Positions 24,305-34,924 are shown, counted from the first letter of the stretch. The stretch: DNA of 64,000 nt from Cherax quadricarinatus (GCF_038502225.1 NC_091378.1:10103369-10167368), one strand, 5' to 3'. Notes: generated by a model from the letters alone, not told the origin. Numbers and translations: made by a program.

Positions 24305-24366
<62 letters not shown>
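24305..24366. repeat. (GT)31 microsatellite
   Basis: Uninterrupted GT dinucleotide run directly following the solo LTR; the matching run on the left of the LTR is at about 23588-23600, so the LTR probably inserted into one microsatellite. Confidence 0.95.
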
Positions 24367-24370
<4 letters not shown>

Positions 24371-24611
24371 ATTTGCGCGGATATGAGCGAATATTCAAAT
24401 TATTCATGCGCCGAAATTCAAACTTCAAAGGCAAATAAGGAAAGCTCTGCTTTCCAATGAGATATGCTGTGACATGTTACCTGCAGAGTGCTAGGAGCTA
24501 GTGCTGAAGATACCGTCTCACAAATAGCAGTTGATCACTCAAATGTAATTCCAGCAACAACTTGATACACACCTGGAAAGCTTTGTTTATGAATTAAACA
24601 ACTGTTGTGAT

Positions 24612-24735
24612 TAGGTTAGGTAAGATTCGTCAACAGGACAAGTATTTCCTGACGTGGGTCTTAGTAATATGGTGACCCGCCACTGGAGCTTTTGGTCGTC
24701 TGACCGAGGCCTTCCGCTGGATTACCTCTTCACCC
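24612..24735 (+). repeat. Dispersed decapod repeat fragment
   Basis: Starts GGTTAGGTAAGATTCGTCAA and continues through GGTGACCCGCCACTGGAGC and CCGAGGCCTTCCGCTGG. A head fragment in opposite orientation lies at 20712-20758. Recognised as a repeated sequence from its second copy here; function unknown. Confidence 0.55.
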
Positions 24736-24890
24736 CTTTAAAAATTATCGTTATGATCATAGCCATTTAGCATCTAATAACAATTGTGGAACCCACAATC
24801 TACCAGTCAGTTGGTCGCATGGTCATTTTAGCAATAACAAAGCTCTATCTCCAAATAACCCGCAATTGGGGTTTTGTTCCAGCCATATTA

Positions 24891-25225
24891 TTACTTGGCA
24901 GGCGATGCAACATACCCTCAGTGAAAAGTAGGGGCGTCACTGGTACACTAAGAGAAAACGCAATAAGTGTCCGGGGCCCAAGACTGTTCAGCAGCCTCCC
25001 ACAAGCAATAAGGGGCATTATGGGAAGACCCCTGGTTGTCTTCAAGAGGGAGCTAGACAGATACCTAAAGACGGTGCCGGATCAGCCGGGCTGTGGTTCG
25101 TACGTTGGATTGCGTGCGGCCAGCAGTAGCAGCCTCGTTGATCAGGCCCTGATCCACCGGGAAGCCTGGTCGTGGACCGGGCCGCGGGGGCGTTGATCCC
25201 CGGAATGCCCTCCAGGTAGACTCCA
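24891..25225 (+). pseudogene. LINE family A, 3'-end copy 4
   Basis: Only the last part of the LINE survives. It encodes RRCNIPSVKSRGVTGTLREN, SVRGPRLFSSLPQAIRGI, RPLVVFKRELDRYLKTVPDQ and PGCGSYVGLRAASSSSLVDQ, and ends with the tail CCTCCAGGTAGACTCCAGGTAG. Within this segment the frame is open (an open frame runs 24786-25196 from flanking DNA). Strong 5' truncation, as usual for LINEs. Confidence 0.88.
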
Positions 25226-26664
25226 GGTAGGTTCTTATACTTTACGGGAACATTTAACTGTACTGAAACATTTGCGTTTACGGGAACATTTAACTTTAAG
25301 GGAACATTTAACTACACTAAAGTTGTGTACTGTACATATGTGCTGTATCTTACAGCTGTATTCAGTGTGAATTGTACTGTATCACTGCAGTTCACAATGG
25401 TAACCTACGTGAGTTTATAGACACTTATTTCCCAGAGCTTAATGCAGATTTGTTGAAACGCTGATTGCAGTTTCAGTTCATATGAAATACGTAGTAAAAC
25501 TGAATTCCAGCTAAAATTCACTGAATTATACATGCAACTGCATCAGTGGCAACTCAGGTGAATTGCACTCCGCTGCTGCATTTCACACTAGCACTTCACG
25601 TAAGTGTCAGACTCATACTGTGATAACGACAGGTGGGAAGCATCCATTTCTACCCCCATCATGCTCTTAAATTACACTCTTACTCTCATCCACGTCCCAG
25701 AATTATCAGTTGATATACTTTAATACTCTTACTCCTTCAAGGGGAACTGCATTTAGAAACCAAGTCCTACAAACGTTCAAAATAATATTCACAAGACTAG
25801 CCCATCAATTATTTTCCGCCAAAAAAAAATCATTTCACAATACATTTGTATAATTATACTAGCTAGCTAGAAGCTACTCCAAATAATGATCTTTATAGCA
25901 GTCTCTTTCGATTCCGGTGACCCATGTGCTACTCATGTAAGTTACCTCAACTTGAGTACTATCTAACAGTACACACATAATATACAAGGTAAAGAACAGG
26001 AGGAAGATCTGGGGTAGGTAAAGGAAGAATTAAACCAGATGTATTCCGGTCGCTACGGGATCCGAGAAACTAATCTCCGTGTTACATAACCCCAGCCAGA
26101 CCTCTGTACTTCATTGCACGTGAAAATATAGTGTTATGCAAGTTTCTCATGCAGCTAAGCACTAATCTTGAAGATTTAATGCGAATCAGATTTGGTATCT
26201 CAGATTATCACGAGGACACTAATATCCCAATTTCTTCATTAAAAATTGCAGATTAAGGCATGCAAAACCCTGGATTAATTAAAGTTTCCCATTAAAAGAT
26301 AAATACCAGCTCTGAAGCCAAAATGTCTTAGTCTTTCACAGGAACCAATATCCTAAAACACACCAGCAAAATAAGTTTGAACCTGTTCAGAATTTGCATA
26401 ATCAAGTTATCAGATTTAAAAGGTGAAAGCAATTGAATGAGTCACTAAGAAATTATTTCATGAAAATCAGTTTTTCAGTTCTAGTTTCCTCCATAAAAGA
26501 AAAAGTAAATTGGGACCATCACAAGCGAAAATCAGTTCAAACTTTTCTCTGAGAAAGATTTACCAGCTTTAAGGTTTTAGTATGCATACAGAGTAAAGAG
26601 TAATTTTAATTAAAACTTTGGATACGTTATATACTGTACAATAATTTTTTTAGTGACCTTGACA
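25226..26664. other. Intron sequence, short repeats only
   Basis: AT-rich. A three-copy direct repeat of ACGGGAACATTTAACT-like sequence sits at 25246-25320. The stretch 26030-26260 is listed separately. No coding signal. Confidence 0.5.
26030..26260 (+). repeat. Dispersed repeat, three diverged copies in the window
   Basis: Contains TGTATTCCGGTCGC, CATAACCCCAGCCAGAC, GCGAATCAGATTTGGTATC and ATCCCAATTTCTTCATT. Diverged copies occur on the minus strand at 34925-35280 (there interrupted by another repeat) and on the + strand at 54255-54420. Identity of the family unknown. Confidence 0.55.
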
Positions 26665-28565
26665 CAGAGGTTACCTGGAGTTTACCTGGAGAGAGTTCCG
26701 GGGGTCAACGCCCCCGGCGGCCCGGTCTGTGACCAGGCCTCCTGGTGGATCAGAGCCTGATCAACCAGGCTGTTGCTGCTGGCTGCAGGCAAACCAACGT
26801 ACGAGCCACAGCCCGGCTGGTCAGGAACCGACTTTAGGTGCTTGTCCAGTGCCAGCTTGAAGACTGCCAGGGGTCTGTTGGTAATCCCCCTTATGTGTGC
26901 TGGGAGGCAGTTGAACAGTCTCGGGCCCCTGACACTTATTGTATGGTCTCTTAACGTGCTAGTGACACCCCTGCTTTTCATTGGGGGATGTTGCATCGTC
27001 TGCCAAGTCTTTTGCTTTCGTAGTGAGTGATTTTCGTGTGCAAGTTCGGTACTAGTCCCTCTAGGATTTTCCAGGTGTATATAATCATGTATCTCTCCCT
27101 CCTGCGTTCCAGGGAATACAGGTTCAGGAACCTCAAGCGCTCCCAGTAATTGAGGTGTTTTATCTCCGTTATGCGCGCCGTGAAGGTTCTCTGTACATTT
27201 TCTAGGTCGGCAATTTCACCTGCCTTGAAAGGTGCTGTTAGTGTGCAGCAATATTCCAGCCTAGATAGAACAAGTGACCTGAAGAGTGTCATCATGGGCT
27301 TGGCCTCCCTAGTTTTGAAGGTTCTCATTATCCATCCTGTCATTTTTCTAGCAGATGCGATTGATACAATGTTATGGTCCTTGAAGGTGAGATCCTCCGA
27401 CATGATCACTCCCAGGTCTTTGACGTTGGTGTTTCGCTCTATTTTGTGGCCAGAATTTTTGTTTTGTACTCTGATGAAGATTTAATTTCCTCGTGTTTAC
27501 CATATCTGAGTAATTGAAATTTCTCATCGTTGAACTTCACATTGTTTTCTGCAGCCCACTGAAAGATTCGGTTGATGTCAGCCTGGAGCCTTGCAGTGTC
27601 TGCAATGGAAGACACTGTCATGCAGATTCGGGTGTCATCTGCAAAGGAAGACACGGTGCTGTGGCTGACATCCTTGTCTATGTCGGATATGAGGATGAGG
27701 AACAAGATGGGAGCGAGTACTGTGCCTTGTGGAACAGAGCTTTTCACCGTAGCTGCCTCGGACTTTACTCTGTTGACGACTACTCTCTGTGTTCTGTTAG
27801 TGAGGAAATTATAGATCCATCGACCGACTTTTCCTGTTATTCCTTTAGCACGCATTTTGTGCGCTATTACGCCATGCTCACACTTGTCGAAGGCTTTTGC
27901 AAAGTCTGTATATATTACATCTGCATTCTTTTTATCTTCTAGTGCATTTAGGATCTTGTCGTAGTGATCCAATAGTTGAGACAGACAGGAGCGACCTGTT
28001 CTAAACCCATGTTGCCCTGGGTTGTGTAACTGATGGGTTTCTAGATGGGTGGTGATCTTGCTTCTTAGGACCCTTTCAAAGATTTTTATGATATGGGATG
28101 TTAGTGCTATCGGTCTGTAGTTCTTTGCTGTTGCTTTACTGCCCCCTTTGTGGAGTGGAGCTATGTCTGTTGTTTTTAGTAACTGTGGGACGACCCCCGT
28201 GTCCATGCTCTCTCTCCATAGGATGGAAAAGGCTCGTGATAGGGGCTTCTTGCAGTTCTTCATGAACACGGAGTTCCATGAGTCTGGCCCTGGGGCAGAG
28301 TGCATGGACATGTCATTTATCACCTGTTCGAAGTCATTTGGCGTCAGGATAACATCGGATAGGCTTATGTTAACCAAATTTTGTGGCTCTCTCATAAAAA
28401 AATTAATTTTGATATTCGACTCTCAGTCTGGTTAGCGGCTTGCTAAAAACTGAGTCATATTGGGACTTGAGTAGCTCACTCATTTCCTTGCTGTCATCTG
28501 TGTAGGACCCATCTTGTTTAAGTAGGGGCCCAATACTGGACGTTGTTCTCGACTTTGATTTGGCA
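26665..28565 (-). pseudogene. Jockey/CR1-type LINE (family A, copy 5), most complete copy
   Basis: Three open blocks on the minus strand: 27439-28395, 26978-27409 and 26682-26996, separated by frameshifts near 27420 and 26980, with a short upstream block at about 28403-28560. The first holds the RT with HSAPGPDSWNSVF, NYRPIALTSHIIKIFE, QHGFRTGRSC, YTDFAKAFDKCEHGVI (motif A), VPQGTVLAPILF and SSFADDTRI (motif C). The others hold the thumb (SRLEYCCTLTAPFKAG), YMIIYTWKILEGLVPN and the C-terminal SVRGPRLFNCLPAHIRGI and PGCGSYVGLPAA. The 3' end, at 26665-26680, is the repeated tail TTACCTGGAG (read as CTCCAGGTAA). 5' truncated, no endonuclease seen. All catalytic RT motifs remain but frames are broken. 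Confidence 0.92.
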
Positions 28566-28734
28566 TGTGCAATTATATAAACATTATGAAGATTTAACTT
28601 AGGATAACCCAATGTAAATGTTTTACATGATGGTAGGATTGCTGGTGTCTTTTTTCTATCTCATAAACATGCAAAATTTATATACACACCCCTCTGGGTT
28701 TTCTTCTATTTTCTTACTAGTTCTTGTTCTTTAT

Positions 28735-28925
28735 TTCCTATTATCTCCTTGGAGAAGTGGAACAAAATTCTTCCTCCCTAAGCCATACGTGTCGTAAGAG
28801 GCGAGTAACATGCTGGGAGCAAAGGGCTAGTAACCCTTTCTCCTGTATACATTACTAAAGTTAAAAAGAGAAACTTTTGTTTTTCTTTTTAGGCTACCCT
28901 GCCTCTGTGGGATACGGCCGGTTTA
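28735..28925 (+). repeat. Dispersed decapod SINE-like repeat
   Basis: Contains AATTCTTCCTCCCTAAGCC, GTCGTAAGAGGCGAGTAAC, GCAAAGGGCTAGTAACCC and GGCTACCCTGCCTCTGTGG, ending TGGGATACGGCCGG. I recognise this phrase order as a very common decapod repeat; no coding capacity. Confidence 0.65.
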
Positions 28926-30067
28926 TTGAAATAAGAACCCATTAAAGTTAGATACTGATTTATTTTTGATCAGAAGAGACATTTTCCAGTATTTTCACTG
29001 AAACCAAATTCACTATCAAATTGCCAATTAAATATTACACAGACATTCGTCAACCTTAATTAACTCAAGGCTAAGCTTCTTTTTAGAAAATACATCAGCC
29101 AAACTGAAAAGACATTTTCCAGTTATTGCATGGAATCCAACAAAATTTGCTCCTGCAGAGCCTGAAGCCAACAATTGGTTGGTTTATTTTGTAAGATGAA
29201 TCAGCCATTAAGGACTGAAGCTGTTCCCAATTGTTGAATTTTAATCAGAGGAAAGCATTATACCAGTAGAGTATCATTTAGCGCCTGAGAGTTGTGAGGC
29301 ATCCAGATTGGATCCAAGCAAGGCTAGGATGAGTCCAGTTAATTCGATCAAGAGATCTTCACCAGCATCAATGCAAAAATAATGAATTGATGTAAGATAA
29401 TTATCAATCACTGCGAGATTAAAAGTGGCAGAATTGTATCTACACACTTCATCAACAATATCAACTTTCTTGGAAGGAAGATACGCCAGTGTTGAAATAT
29501 TGATGCCGATCAGAAAGTTTCTCCCGTTATCACACAGACAAAATCCAGGATTGGCCTATTTAACAAAGGCTGTCTATATAACACCCACGCTTTCAAATAG
29601 CCCCACGAAGAGTGCGTCAGCGCTGAAGATTTGAAGCCGATCGAATAATGCATTCTCATGATTTTGGAGAAAGAAACGAAAGATGTTGCTGAAAATATTT
29701 CGGCACAGGAAAGTCTCCCCTCATTAAACTGAAAAAAAAAATAATTTATCTTTACTCATTTATATTCTATTTCAAATTCTGTTCGATTCAGTAAGAAAAA
29801 ATATTCGTTTTTCATTATTTAAAAAATACGATTTGATAAAATGGGTTTAAAATAATGGGAAATTGACACCCATACAGCCTAAAATCAATACAAAAATACT
29901 TCCAATTAAGATAAACCAGCATTTAGGGTTTGAAGCCGATTAGAAAAGGCATTCTCTAGTAACTGATCTGATTCCAACGATTCCATTTTATTTTATCAAT
30001 TTCAGTAAAAGTTTAAATGTGTACTAACTCAGAATAAGCTTATGGGGCATCATCATGCTTCATATAA
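28926..30067. other. Intron stretch with a recurring degenerate motif
   Basis: No gene. A degenerate motif of the form TTTGAAGCCGATCxGAAAAG followed by GCATTCTC and a T-rich stretch recurs at about 28975, 29090, 29490, 29620 and 29930, again at 30768-30850, and inverted near 34240-34310. It looks like an old tandem or dispersed repeat in decay. A 69-codon frame at 29425-29634 has no recognisable product. Confidence 0.5.
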
Positions 30068-30640
30068 CATACAGTATCGCTGTATGACCCACCAGGGTCA
30101 TACAGCGATACTGTATGATCCTGGTGGGTCATACAACGATTATGCATGACCCTGGTGGGTCATACAGCGATGATGTATGACCCTGGTGGGACATACAGCG
30201 ATGATGTATGATCCTGGTGGGTCATACAACGATGATGTATGACTCTTGTGGGTCATACAGCGATGATGCATGACCCTGGTGGGTTATACAGCGATGATGC
30301 ATGAACCTGGTGGGTCATACAACGATGATGTATGACCCTGGTGGGTCATACAACGATGATGCATGACCCTGGTGGGTTATACAGCGATGATGCATGACCC
30401 TGGTGGGTCATACAACGATGATGCACGACCCTGGTGGGTTATACAGCGATGATGCATGACCCTGGTGGGTCATACAACGATGATGTATGACCCTGGTGGG
30501 TCATACAGCGATGATTCATCGACTCTGGTGGGACACAACGACGATGTATGACCCTGGTGGGTCATACAGCGATGATGTATGACCCTGGTGGGTCATAAAA
30601 CGATGATGTATGACCCTGGTGGGTCATACAGCGATAATGC
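30068..30640. repeat. 31-bp hairpin minisatellite, about 18 copies
   Basis: Unit of 31 bases around CGATGATGTATGACCCTGG then TGGGTCATACAG. Each unit contains TATGACCC-TGGT-GGGTCATA, an 8-base perfect stem. The left edge is a much larger perfect inverted repeat: 30068-30090 is the exact reverse complement of 30095-30117, with a 4-base loop ACCA. Variants include CATACAA/CATACAG and TGTATG/TGCATG. Confidence 0.93.
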
Positions 30641-31194
30641 TTAATTTTGATTATAATAATAAATAATAATCTTTATATATGTAATATATAAAAATCTCAC
30701 TATTTACTCAATAAAACTGCCAAATTGAAATCAATGACGGCCAAAAACCTGATCCATGCATTCAGAAAACCAGACGCTGGTAAAAATTTGAAGTCGCTCA
30801 AAAAAGTCAGTCTCCAATTATGGCACGGATTATATCGATTCCAAATTTATTTTTAACTGGTTTACTACTTCAGTAAATTTTCAGTAAACAACACTTAGTG
30901 GATACTGAAGTCGTTCGGAAGATTTAACTCGATTTAACGGGAACAATTTAACACTGTTTTACACATAAAATGTTAGTAGATCTGCTCCTACTCACTGGAA
31001 GTTCAATCTTCGACGTCATCGAATTAAGAAGTACCTTTTTTGCCGGGAATGGGTTCAAGAGCTTTAGTCATAAGGCACCTGCGTATGCCAATTTGTTCCA
31101 AGGATCTGGCTCACATGACCATGCATAAGATAAAAAAATTGATGTTGATTGGATGAGGCTTTCTCGAGTTATAAGGGAAATTAAAACGAGAAGT

Positions 31195-31400
31195 TGGAAT
31201 ACGTAATGTATAATGATGCAGGGGAAACCGGTTAGCCGGACTTGAGTCCTGGAGGTGGGAAGTACAGTGCCTGTACTCTGAAGGACGGGTGTTAATGTTG
31301 CAGGTTTTGAACTGTAGTGTAGGTGCACCTCTGGCAACACAGTGATGGAGTGAATGATGATGTAAATGTTTCTCCTTTGTCGGATCACCTTGCCTCTGTG
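31195..31400 (+). repeat. Dispersed decapod repeat (copy 1)
   Basis: Contains CCTGGAGGTGGGAAGTACAG, GCCTGTACTCTGAAGGACGG and ACACAGTGATGGAGTGAATG, then CGGATCACCTTGCCTCTGTG. A second, more diverged copy is at 44368-44600. Typical dispersed decapod sequence; the 130-codon minus-strand open frame over it is not supported as a gene. Confidence 0.6.
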
Positions 31401-31444
31401 AATATGTAAAATGTGCGATTTTGGCTTAAATAGCAACGCTCTTC

Positions 31445-31795
31445 TTGCCGAATAAGGCAAGCGAAAATTTGTGTATGCAATAATTTCGCAAAAATCATTT
31501 AGAACCTAACGAAAAAAAATAATTTCATTGTGTTTGTTTATTATGAAATTATTGTAAACTTCTCTAAAATATATTTAGTTGGATTAGGCTAAATTAAATT
31601 GAGCTTGTTATAATAAGGTTAGGTAAGTTTTCTAACGTTCTTTTGGTACAAAATTATTAATTTTTATATTAACAAAGATGAAAAAACCACATCTTTAAAC
31701 GTATAAGAGAAACTTTTAGAAAAGACTTAATTTTAAATACATAGGATCTTGCTAATTGACCAATTTTATCAGTTCGGCACGACATATACATACAT
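31445..31795 (+). repeat. Dispersed AT-rich decapod repeat
   Basis: Contains AATTTGTGTATGCAATAATT, ATTTAGTTGGATTAGGCTAA, AATAAGGTTAGGTAAG and CTAATTGACCAATTTTATCA, ending CGGCACGACATATACAT. I recognise this order from many decapod repeats; only one copy lies in this window, so support from the window itself is weak. Confidence 0.45.
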
Positions 31796-31845
31796 ATTTA
31801 CATATAATGTGTGAAGATTGAGACACTTATGCAGCATATGGGAAT

Positions 31846-31893
31846 CTTTATTCAGGAAACGTTTCGCCACACAGTGGCTTCATCAGTCCAATA
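31846..31893 (-). ncRNA. Hammerhead ribozyme, minus-strand arm
   Basis: On the minus strand: CTGATGA (31886-31880), stem II AGCCAC-TGT-GTGGC, then GAAAC (31865-31861), followed by GTTTCC. These are the invariant hammerhead core boxes (CUGAUGA, GAAA) in correct order. Stem I can form between TATTGGA before the core and TCCTGAATA after it (3 pairs, a 2-base bulge, 4 pairs). Stem III is the minimal palindromic ACGT type known from Penelope-like elements, which favours a dimeric ribozyme. Confidence 0.8.
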
Positions 31894-32015
31894 CAAAGAG
31901 GAAGGCGTAAGGAGAGGAGGAGTATGAGGTAATCAGTCCCTCGGCCTGGAGTCGATGTGTTCAGTCCATCAATCTTGTAGATTGATGGACTGAACGCCTG
32001 ACGCCTTCCTCTTTG

Positions 32016-32063
32016 TATTGGACTGATGAAGCCACTGTGTGGCGAAACGTTTCCTGAATAAAG
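32016..32063 (+). ncRNA. Hammerhead ribozyme, plus-strand arm
   Basis: Mirror copy on the + strand: TATTGGA, CTGATGA (32023-32029), AGCCACTGTGTGGC (stem II), GAAAC (32044-32048), GTTTCCTGAATA. All core residues are intact. Hammerheads of this minimal-stem-III type are documented in Penelope-like elements, where they are thought to process element RNA. Because the two copies face each other, each strand's transcript would carry one sense ribozyme and one antisense complement that can pair with it. Confidence 0.82.
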
Positions 32064-32094
32064 ATTCCCATATGCTGCATAAGTGTCTCAATCT

Positions 32095-32884
32095 CCAACT
32101 TGTCGGTTTTTCAAACCATTCATCACATATAATGTGTACATACTCACGTCTCAGGGATTTCTGTCATCGTGCATGGAGAATTGCTAATGGTTGAGCGTTT
32201 CCTCTTAAGTTGTTGTAATTTGGAGAGTATACCCTTATTACCTAGCATTTTCTTTTATGAGAGTTGACTGAGAAAATTAAAACTCTTTTACCAACAACAA
32301 ATTAGTTGAGAAACTCAAGGATTTTACTCAGGAATATATGACTAATTTGTAAAGTGAAGCCACGTCGATAAGTATAAGATAAGGCATATCCAGGTAATGA
32401 AAGTCTTTTAGGAATATCTAGAAATACTTGTGAATGGTTACAAATACTTAGAAATACGTAAACCCACATTGACGATCTTTCATAATCAGCAAGGTTATTA
32501 TTGAGGGTACATTGTGATAAGGAAATATTCAAGATATTCAAGATATTTCCTGTAGAGAATACTCTGGATGCTTTCTATAGTAGATTAGTGCTAATCAACA
32601 CACTTCGAAAATATTCCAAGATTTGCGTTGGTACGAGATGACAAATCGGTATATAGGCTTATTACGTTACTGTAAAATTCCACACAAAACTAAATTATTT
32701 GTGAAATAACTATCCAGTACATATTTGATAATGGCACCTGACTACTTTATATTAGTTACATACAGTTTTGAGCGGTCTGTCATCCATTCTTATTATTCCT
32801 TACCCAGCTTTATGGGAAACCTTGGCAGGTAGATGTGTCACGCGGCTTTTCACGCAACACACTCTCGCCTCACACATTAGTTAG
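32095..32884. other. Intron sequence, nothing recognised
   Basis: AT-rich; no repeat family, tandem array or coding signal identified. Confidence 0.5.
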
Positions 32885-33200
32885 TTTAATATGTTTATTA
32901 TGCACCCCATACCCATCCTGTGGGCGGTAGTCAAAAGATTACAGAGGTACATAATTGGTCCAGGGACTGGACTCCAAAGTTTTGATAGCTGAGCAAGTTA
33001 CAAAGGTAATGAACTAGATCTGGTCATAATCATGACCAAGTTACAAAGGTAATGAGCTCCAGGTAGAGCTGGTCACACTCATGAATAATTGCAAAGGTAA
33101 TGAATCAAACACATTAATCATGAGAATTTACAAAGGTAATGAGCTCCAAGTAGAGCTGGTCACAATCATGACAAGTTTCAAAGGTAATGAATGATAAACA
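32885..33200 (+). repeat. Dispersed repeat with internal short tandem units
   Basis: Begins TTAGTTTAATATG and CACCCCATACCCATCCTGTG, then GGTCCAGGGACTGG, then repeats of AAGTTACAAAGGTAATGA with GAGCTGGTCAC at about 32998, 33040, 33088, 33128 and 33174. The first part matches the minus strand at 54010-54130, showing it is a dispersed family. Confidence 0.65.
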
Positions 33201-33299
33201 CGTTATCACATGATTACAATCATAGACAAATTACAGAGTAATGAGCAGTTAACAAACATAGTAAGGAATTCATCCATTGTCCCAACAACAGATGTTGCT

Positions 33300-33542
33300 A
33301 GGTGCCTGTCTCTCCTCGGCAGACAGCCATTGCAACTCACACATGGGTGTCCGTGGTTCAGTCCCCGACCGGATTGGAAACATTGGACGTTAGTCGACTG
33401 GTGTAGGTCGTATCCTGGGGTACAAGATTGTAGGACACCAATGGAAATAAGACAGTCGTCGATGACACATTTGACTTTCTCGGGTTATTCTGGATGGCTA
33501 ACCCTTTGGGTTAAAAACACGAACAAAATCTTATCTTATTCC
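33300..33542 (+). repeat. tRNA-derived SINE, diverged copy
   Basis: Head contains a B-box-like GTGGTTCAGTCCCCGACCGG; body has GACGTTAGTCGACTGGTGTA, TCCTGGGGTACAAGATTG, CCAATGGAAATAAGACAG and GGATGGCTAACCC, in the same order as the better copy at 33615-33909 on the other strand. The head is strongly diverged. Confidence 0.7.
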
Positions 33543-33614
33543 CAGATTTCCTTCCCATGAAATAACGAGAACACCTCATCTCATTGTCTTCATAATTTCA
33601 ACACCCGAATATAA

Positions 33615-33909
33615 GATAAGATAAGATTTCGTTCGGATTTTTAACCCCGGAGGGTTAGCCACCCAGGATAACCCAAGAAAGTCAGTGCGTCATCGAGGAC
33701 TGTCTAACTTATTTCCATTGGGGTCCTTAATCTTGTCCCCCAGGATGCGACCCACACCAGTCGACTAACACCCAGGTACCTATTTGCTGCTAGGTGAACA
33801 GGACAACAGGTGTAAGGAAACGTGTCGGAATGTTCCCACCCGCCGGGAATCGAACCCGGGCCCTCCGTGTGTGAAGCGGGAGCTTTAGCCACCAGGCCAC
33901 CGGGGCACC
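33615..33909 (-). repeat. tRNA-derived SINE, near full length
   Basis: Read on the minus strand: a tRNA-like head with CCTGGTGGCTAAAGCTCCCG (A-box region) and GGGCCCGGGTTCGATTCCCG (B box), then TTACACCTGTTGTCC, AGGTACCTGGGTGTTAGTCG, CTGGGGGACAAGATTAAGG, GTGGCTAACCCTCCGGGG and a tail near CGAACGAAATCTTATC. No gene: the 62-codon minus-strand open frame over it is incidental. Partial relatives lie at 33300, 52745 and 60098. Confidence 0.85.
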
Positions 33910-34194
33910 GTGAAGGTTGGTATTATTAATGAAGTGTGCGGGTGCTATTTTCCACGTTTTATCTCGAAAAATATATTATTTTACGTTAAAGCATCATTCT
34001 GCCTTGATGCTGATGAGGGAGTTTTTACCCATGGGATTGGACTTATTGTTCCCTTCCTTTAAATGAATCTTAATATCTTCCATTCCACAGGCGCTGAAGG
34101 ATCAGTCGCTTCTCCCTGATTAAAATGAAATTAACACAATCAATCTTTAATGGTTGATTCATCTTATGAAATTGATGAAAGAGTCATGCACCGG

Positions 34195-34425
34195 CCCGCG
34201 GGGGCATTGACCCCCGCAACACCCTCCACTTTTTTATGCTGTGTAGGTGCGCATTTCGTTGGATTCTGTTAAATAACTGGAGAAAGTCTCTTCTGATCAA
34301 AAATCAATTACAGGTTCGGCTTTACTGCGTTATCCTTGGTTATCTTGGGTTAACCGCGGCCTGGCCGTGGACCGGGCCGCGGGGGCGCTGATCCCCGAAA
34401 TGCCCTCCAGGTAGACTCCAGGTAA
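34195..34425 (+). mobile_element. Two short LINE family A tail fragments
   Basis: 34195-34230 carries GGCCCGCGGGGGCATTGACC and 34350-34425 carries GACCGGGCCGCGGGGGCG, then TGATCCCCGAAATGCCCTCC and the tail CAGGTAGACTCCAGGTA. Both match the extreme 3' end of the family A LINEs at 24891-25225. The sequence between (34235-34345) includes an inverted copy of the degenerate motif of 28926-30067. Confidence 0.75.
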
Positions 34426-34610
34426 TGCTCATTTAATAAAACTTAATAACTAACATGCAAATTTATTTATTTAAACCTTAAGACCCTGGCAAATCTTACT
34501 GGATATTACTGGATATTACTGGAAAACATTGATATAGTGATTTTCATGCTATAGATTCTGAGTGACTCTTCCGCTTGCTTTCACGCGAACTCTGATAACT
34601 TGATAATGCA

Positions 34611-34770
34611 ATTATTATTATAATCAAGGGGGAAGCACTAAACCCATAGGATTATACAGTGCTTGGGGGAGGGATGGAAGGTATTCAGGTTTAACTCAGG
34701 GAACTGGAGCACAGATCCAGTTCCCTAGATCAAGAGCCCCTCACCAGCATCAAGGAACCTTCCTTGAGGG
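34611..34770 (+). repeat. Dispersed decapod repeat
   Basis: Starts TTATTATTATAATCAAGGGG, then GAAGCACTAAACCCATAGG, GGAAGGTATTCAGGTTTAAC, GGAACTGGAGCACAGATCC and CTAGATCAAGAGCCCCTCAC. Fragments occur at 1108-1200 and at 34985-35060. A common decapod dispersed repeat often fused to ATT microsatellites, as at 1108. Confidence 0.7.
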
Positions 34771-34924
34771 GACAACTTTGCGCGTTTTAAAATTTAATAT
34801 GCTGGTGTATTTTAGGATACTAGGCTCTCTGAGGTACCAAGACAATGATCTCTATCTTGCCTTCAAAGCTGGTGTTTGTTATTGAATGGTTTGAATTAGT
34901 GAAGGATTGTGTATGTCCCAGTTT

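Larger units (their letters stand above)
31815..32094. mobile_element. Penelope-like element end: perfect 94-bp inverted repeat
   Basis: 31815-31908 is the exact reverse complement of 32001-32094. Between them, 31959-31975 and 31979-31995 form a second perfect 17-base inverted repeat around the loop TGT. Each long arm carries GCCACTGTGTGGCGAAACG and CCTGAATAAAGATTCCC. Such palindromic termini with a conserved GAAACGT stretch belong to Penelope-like retroelements. No RT or endonuclease is present, so this is a terminal, non-coding copy. Each arm contains a complete hammerhead ribozyme core, listed separately. Confidence 0.85.

Noticed and set aside
31068..31460. 130-codon minus-strand open frame
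   Set aside because: Lies across a dispersed repeat that also occurs at 44368-44600, without conserved reading frame.
33615..33909. Functional tRNA gene on the minus strand
   Set aside because: Only A and B boxes are tRNA-like; the body continues into a long SINE tail and no clean cloverleaf is seen.
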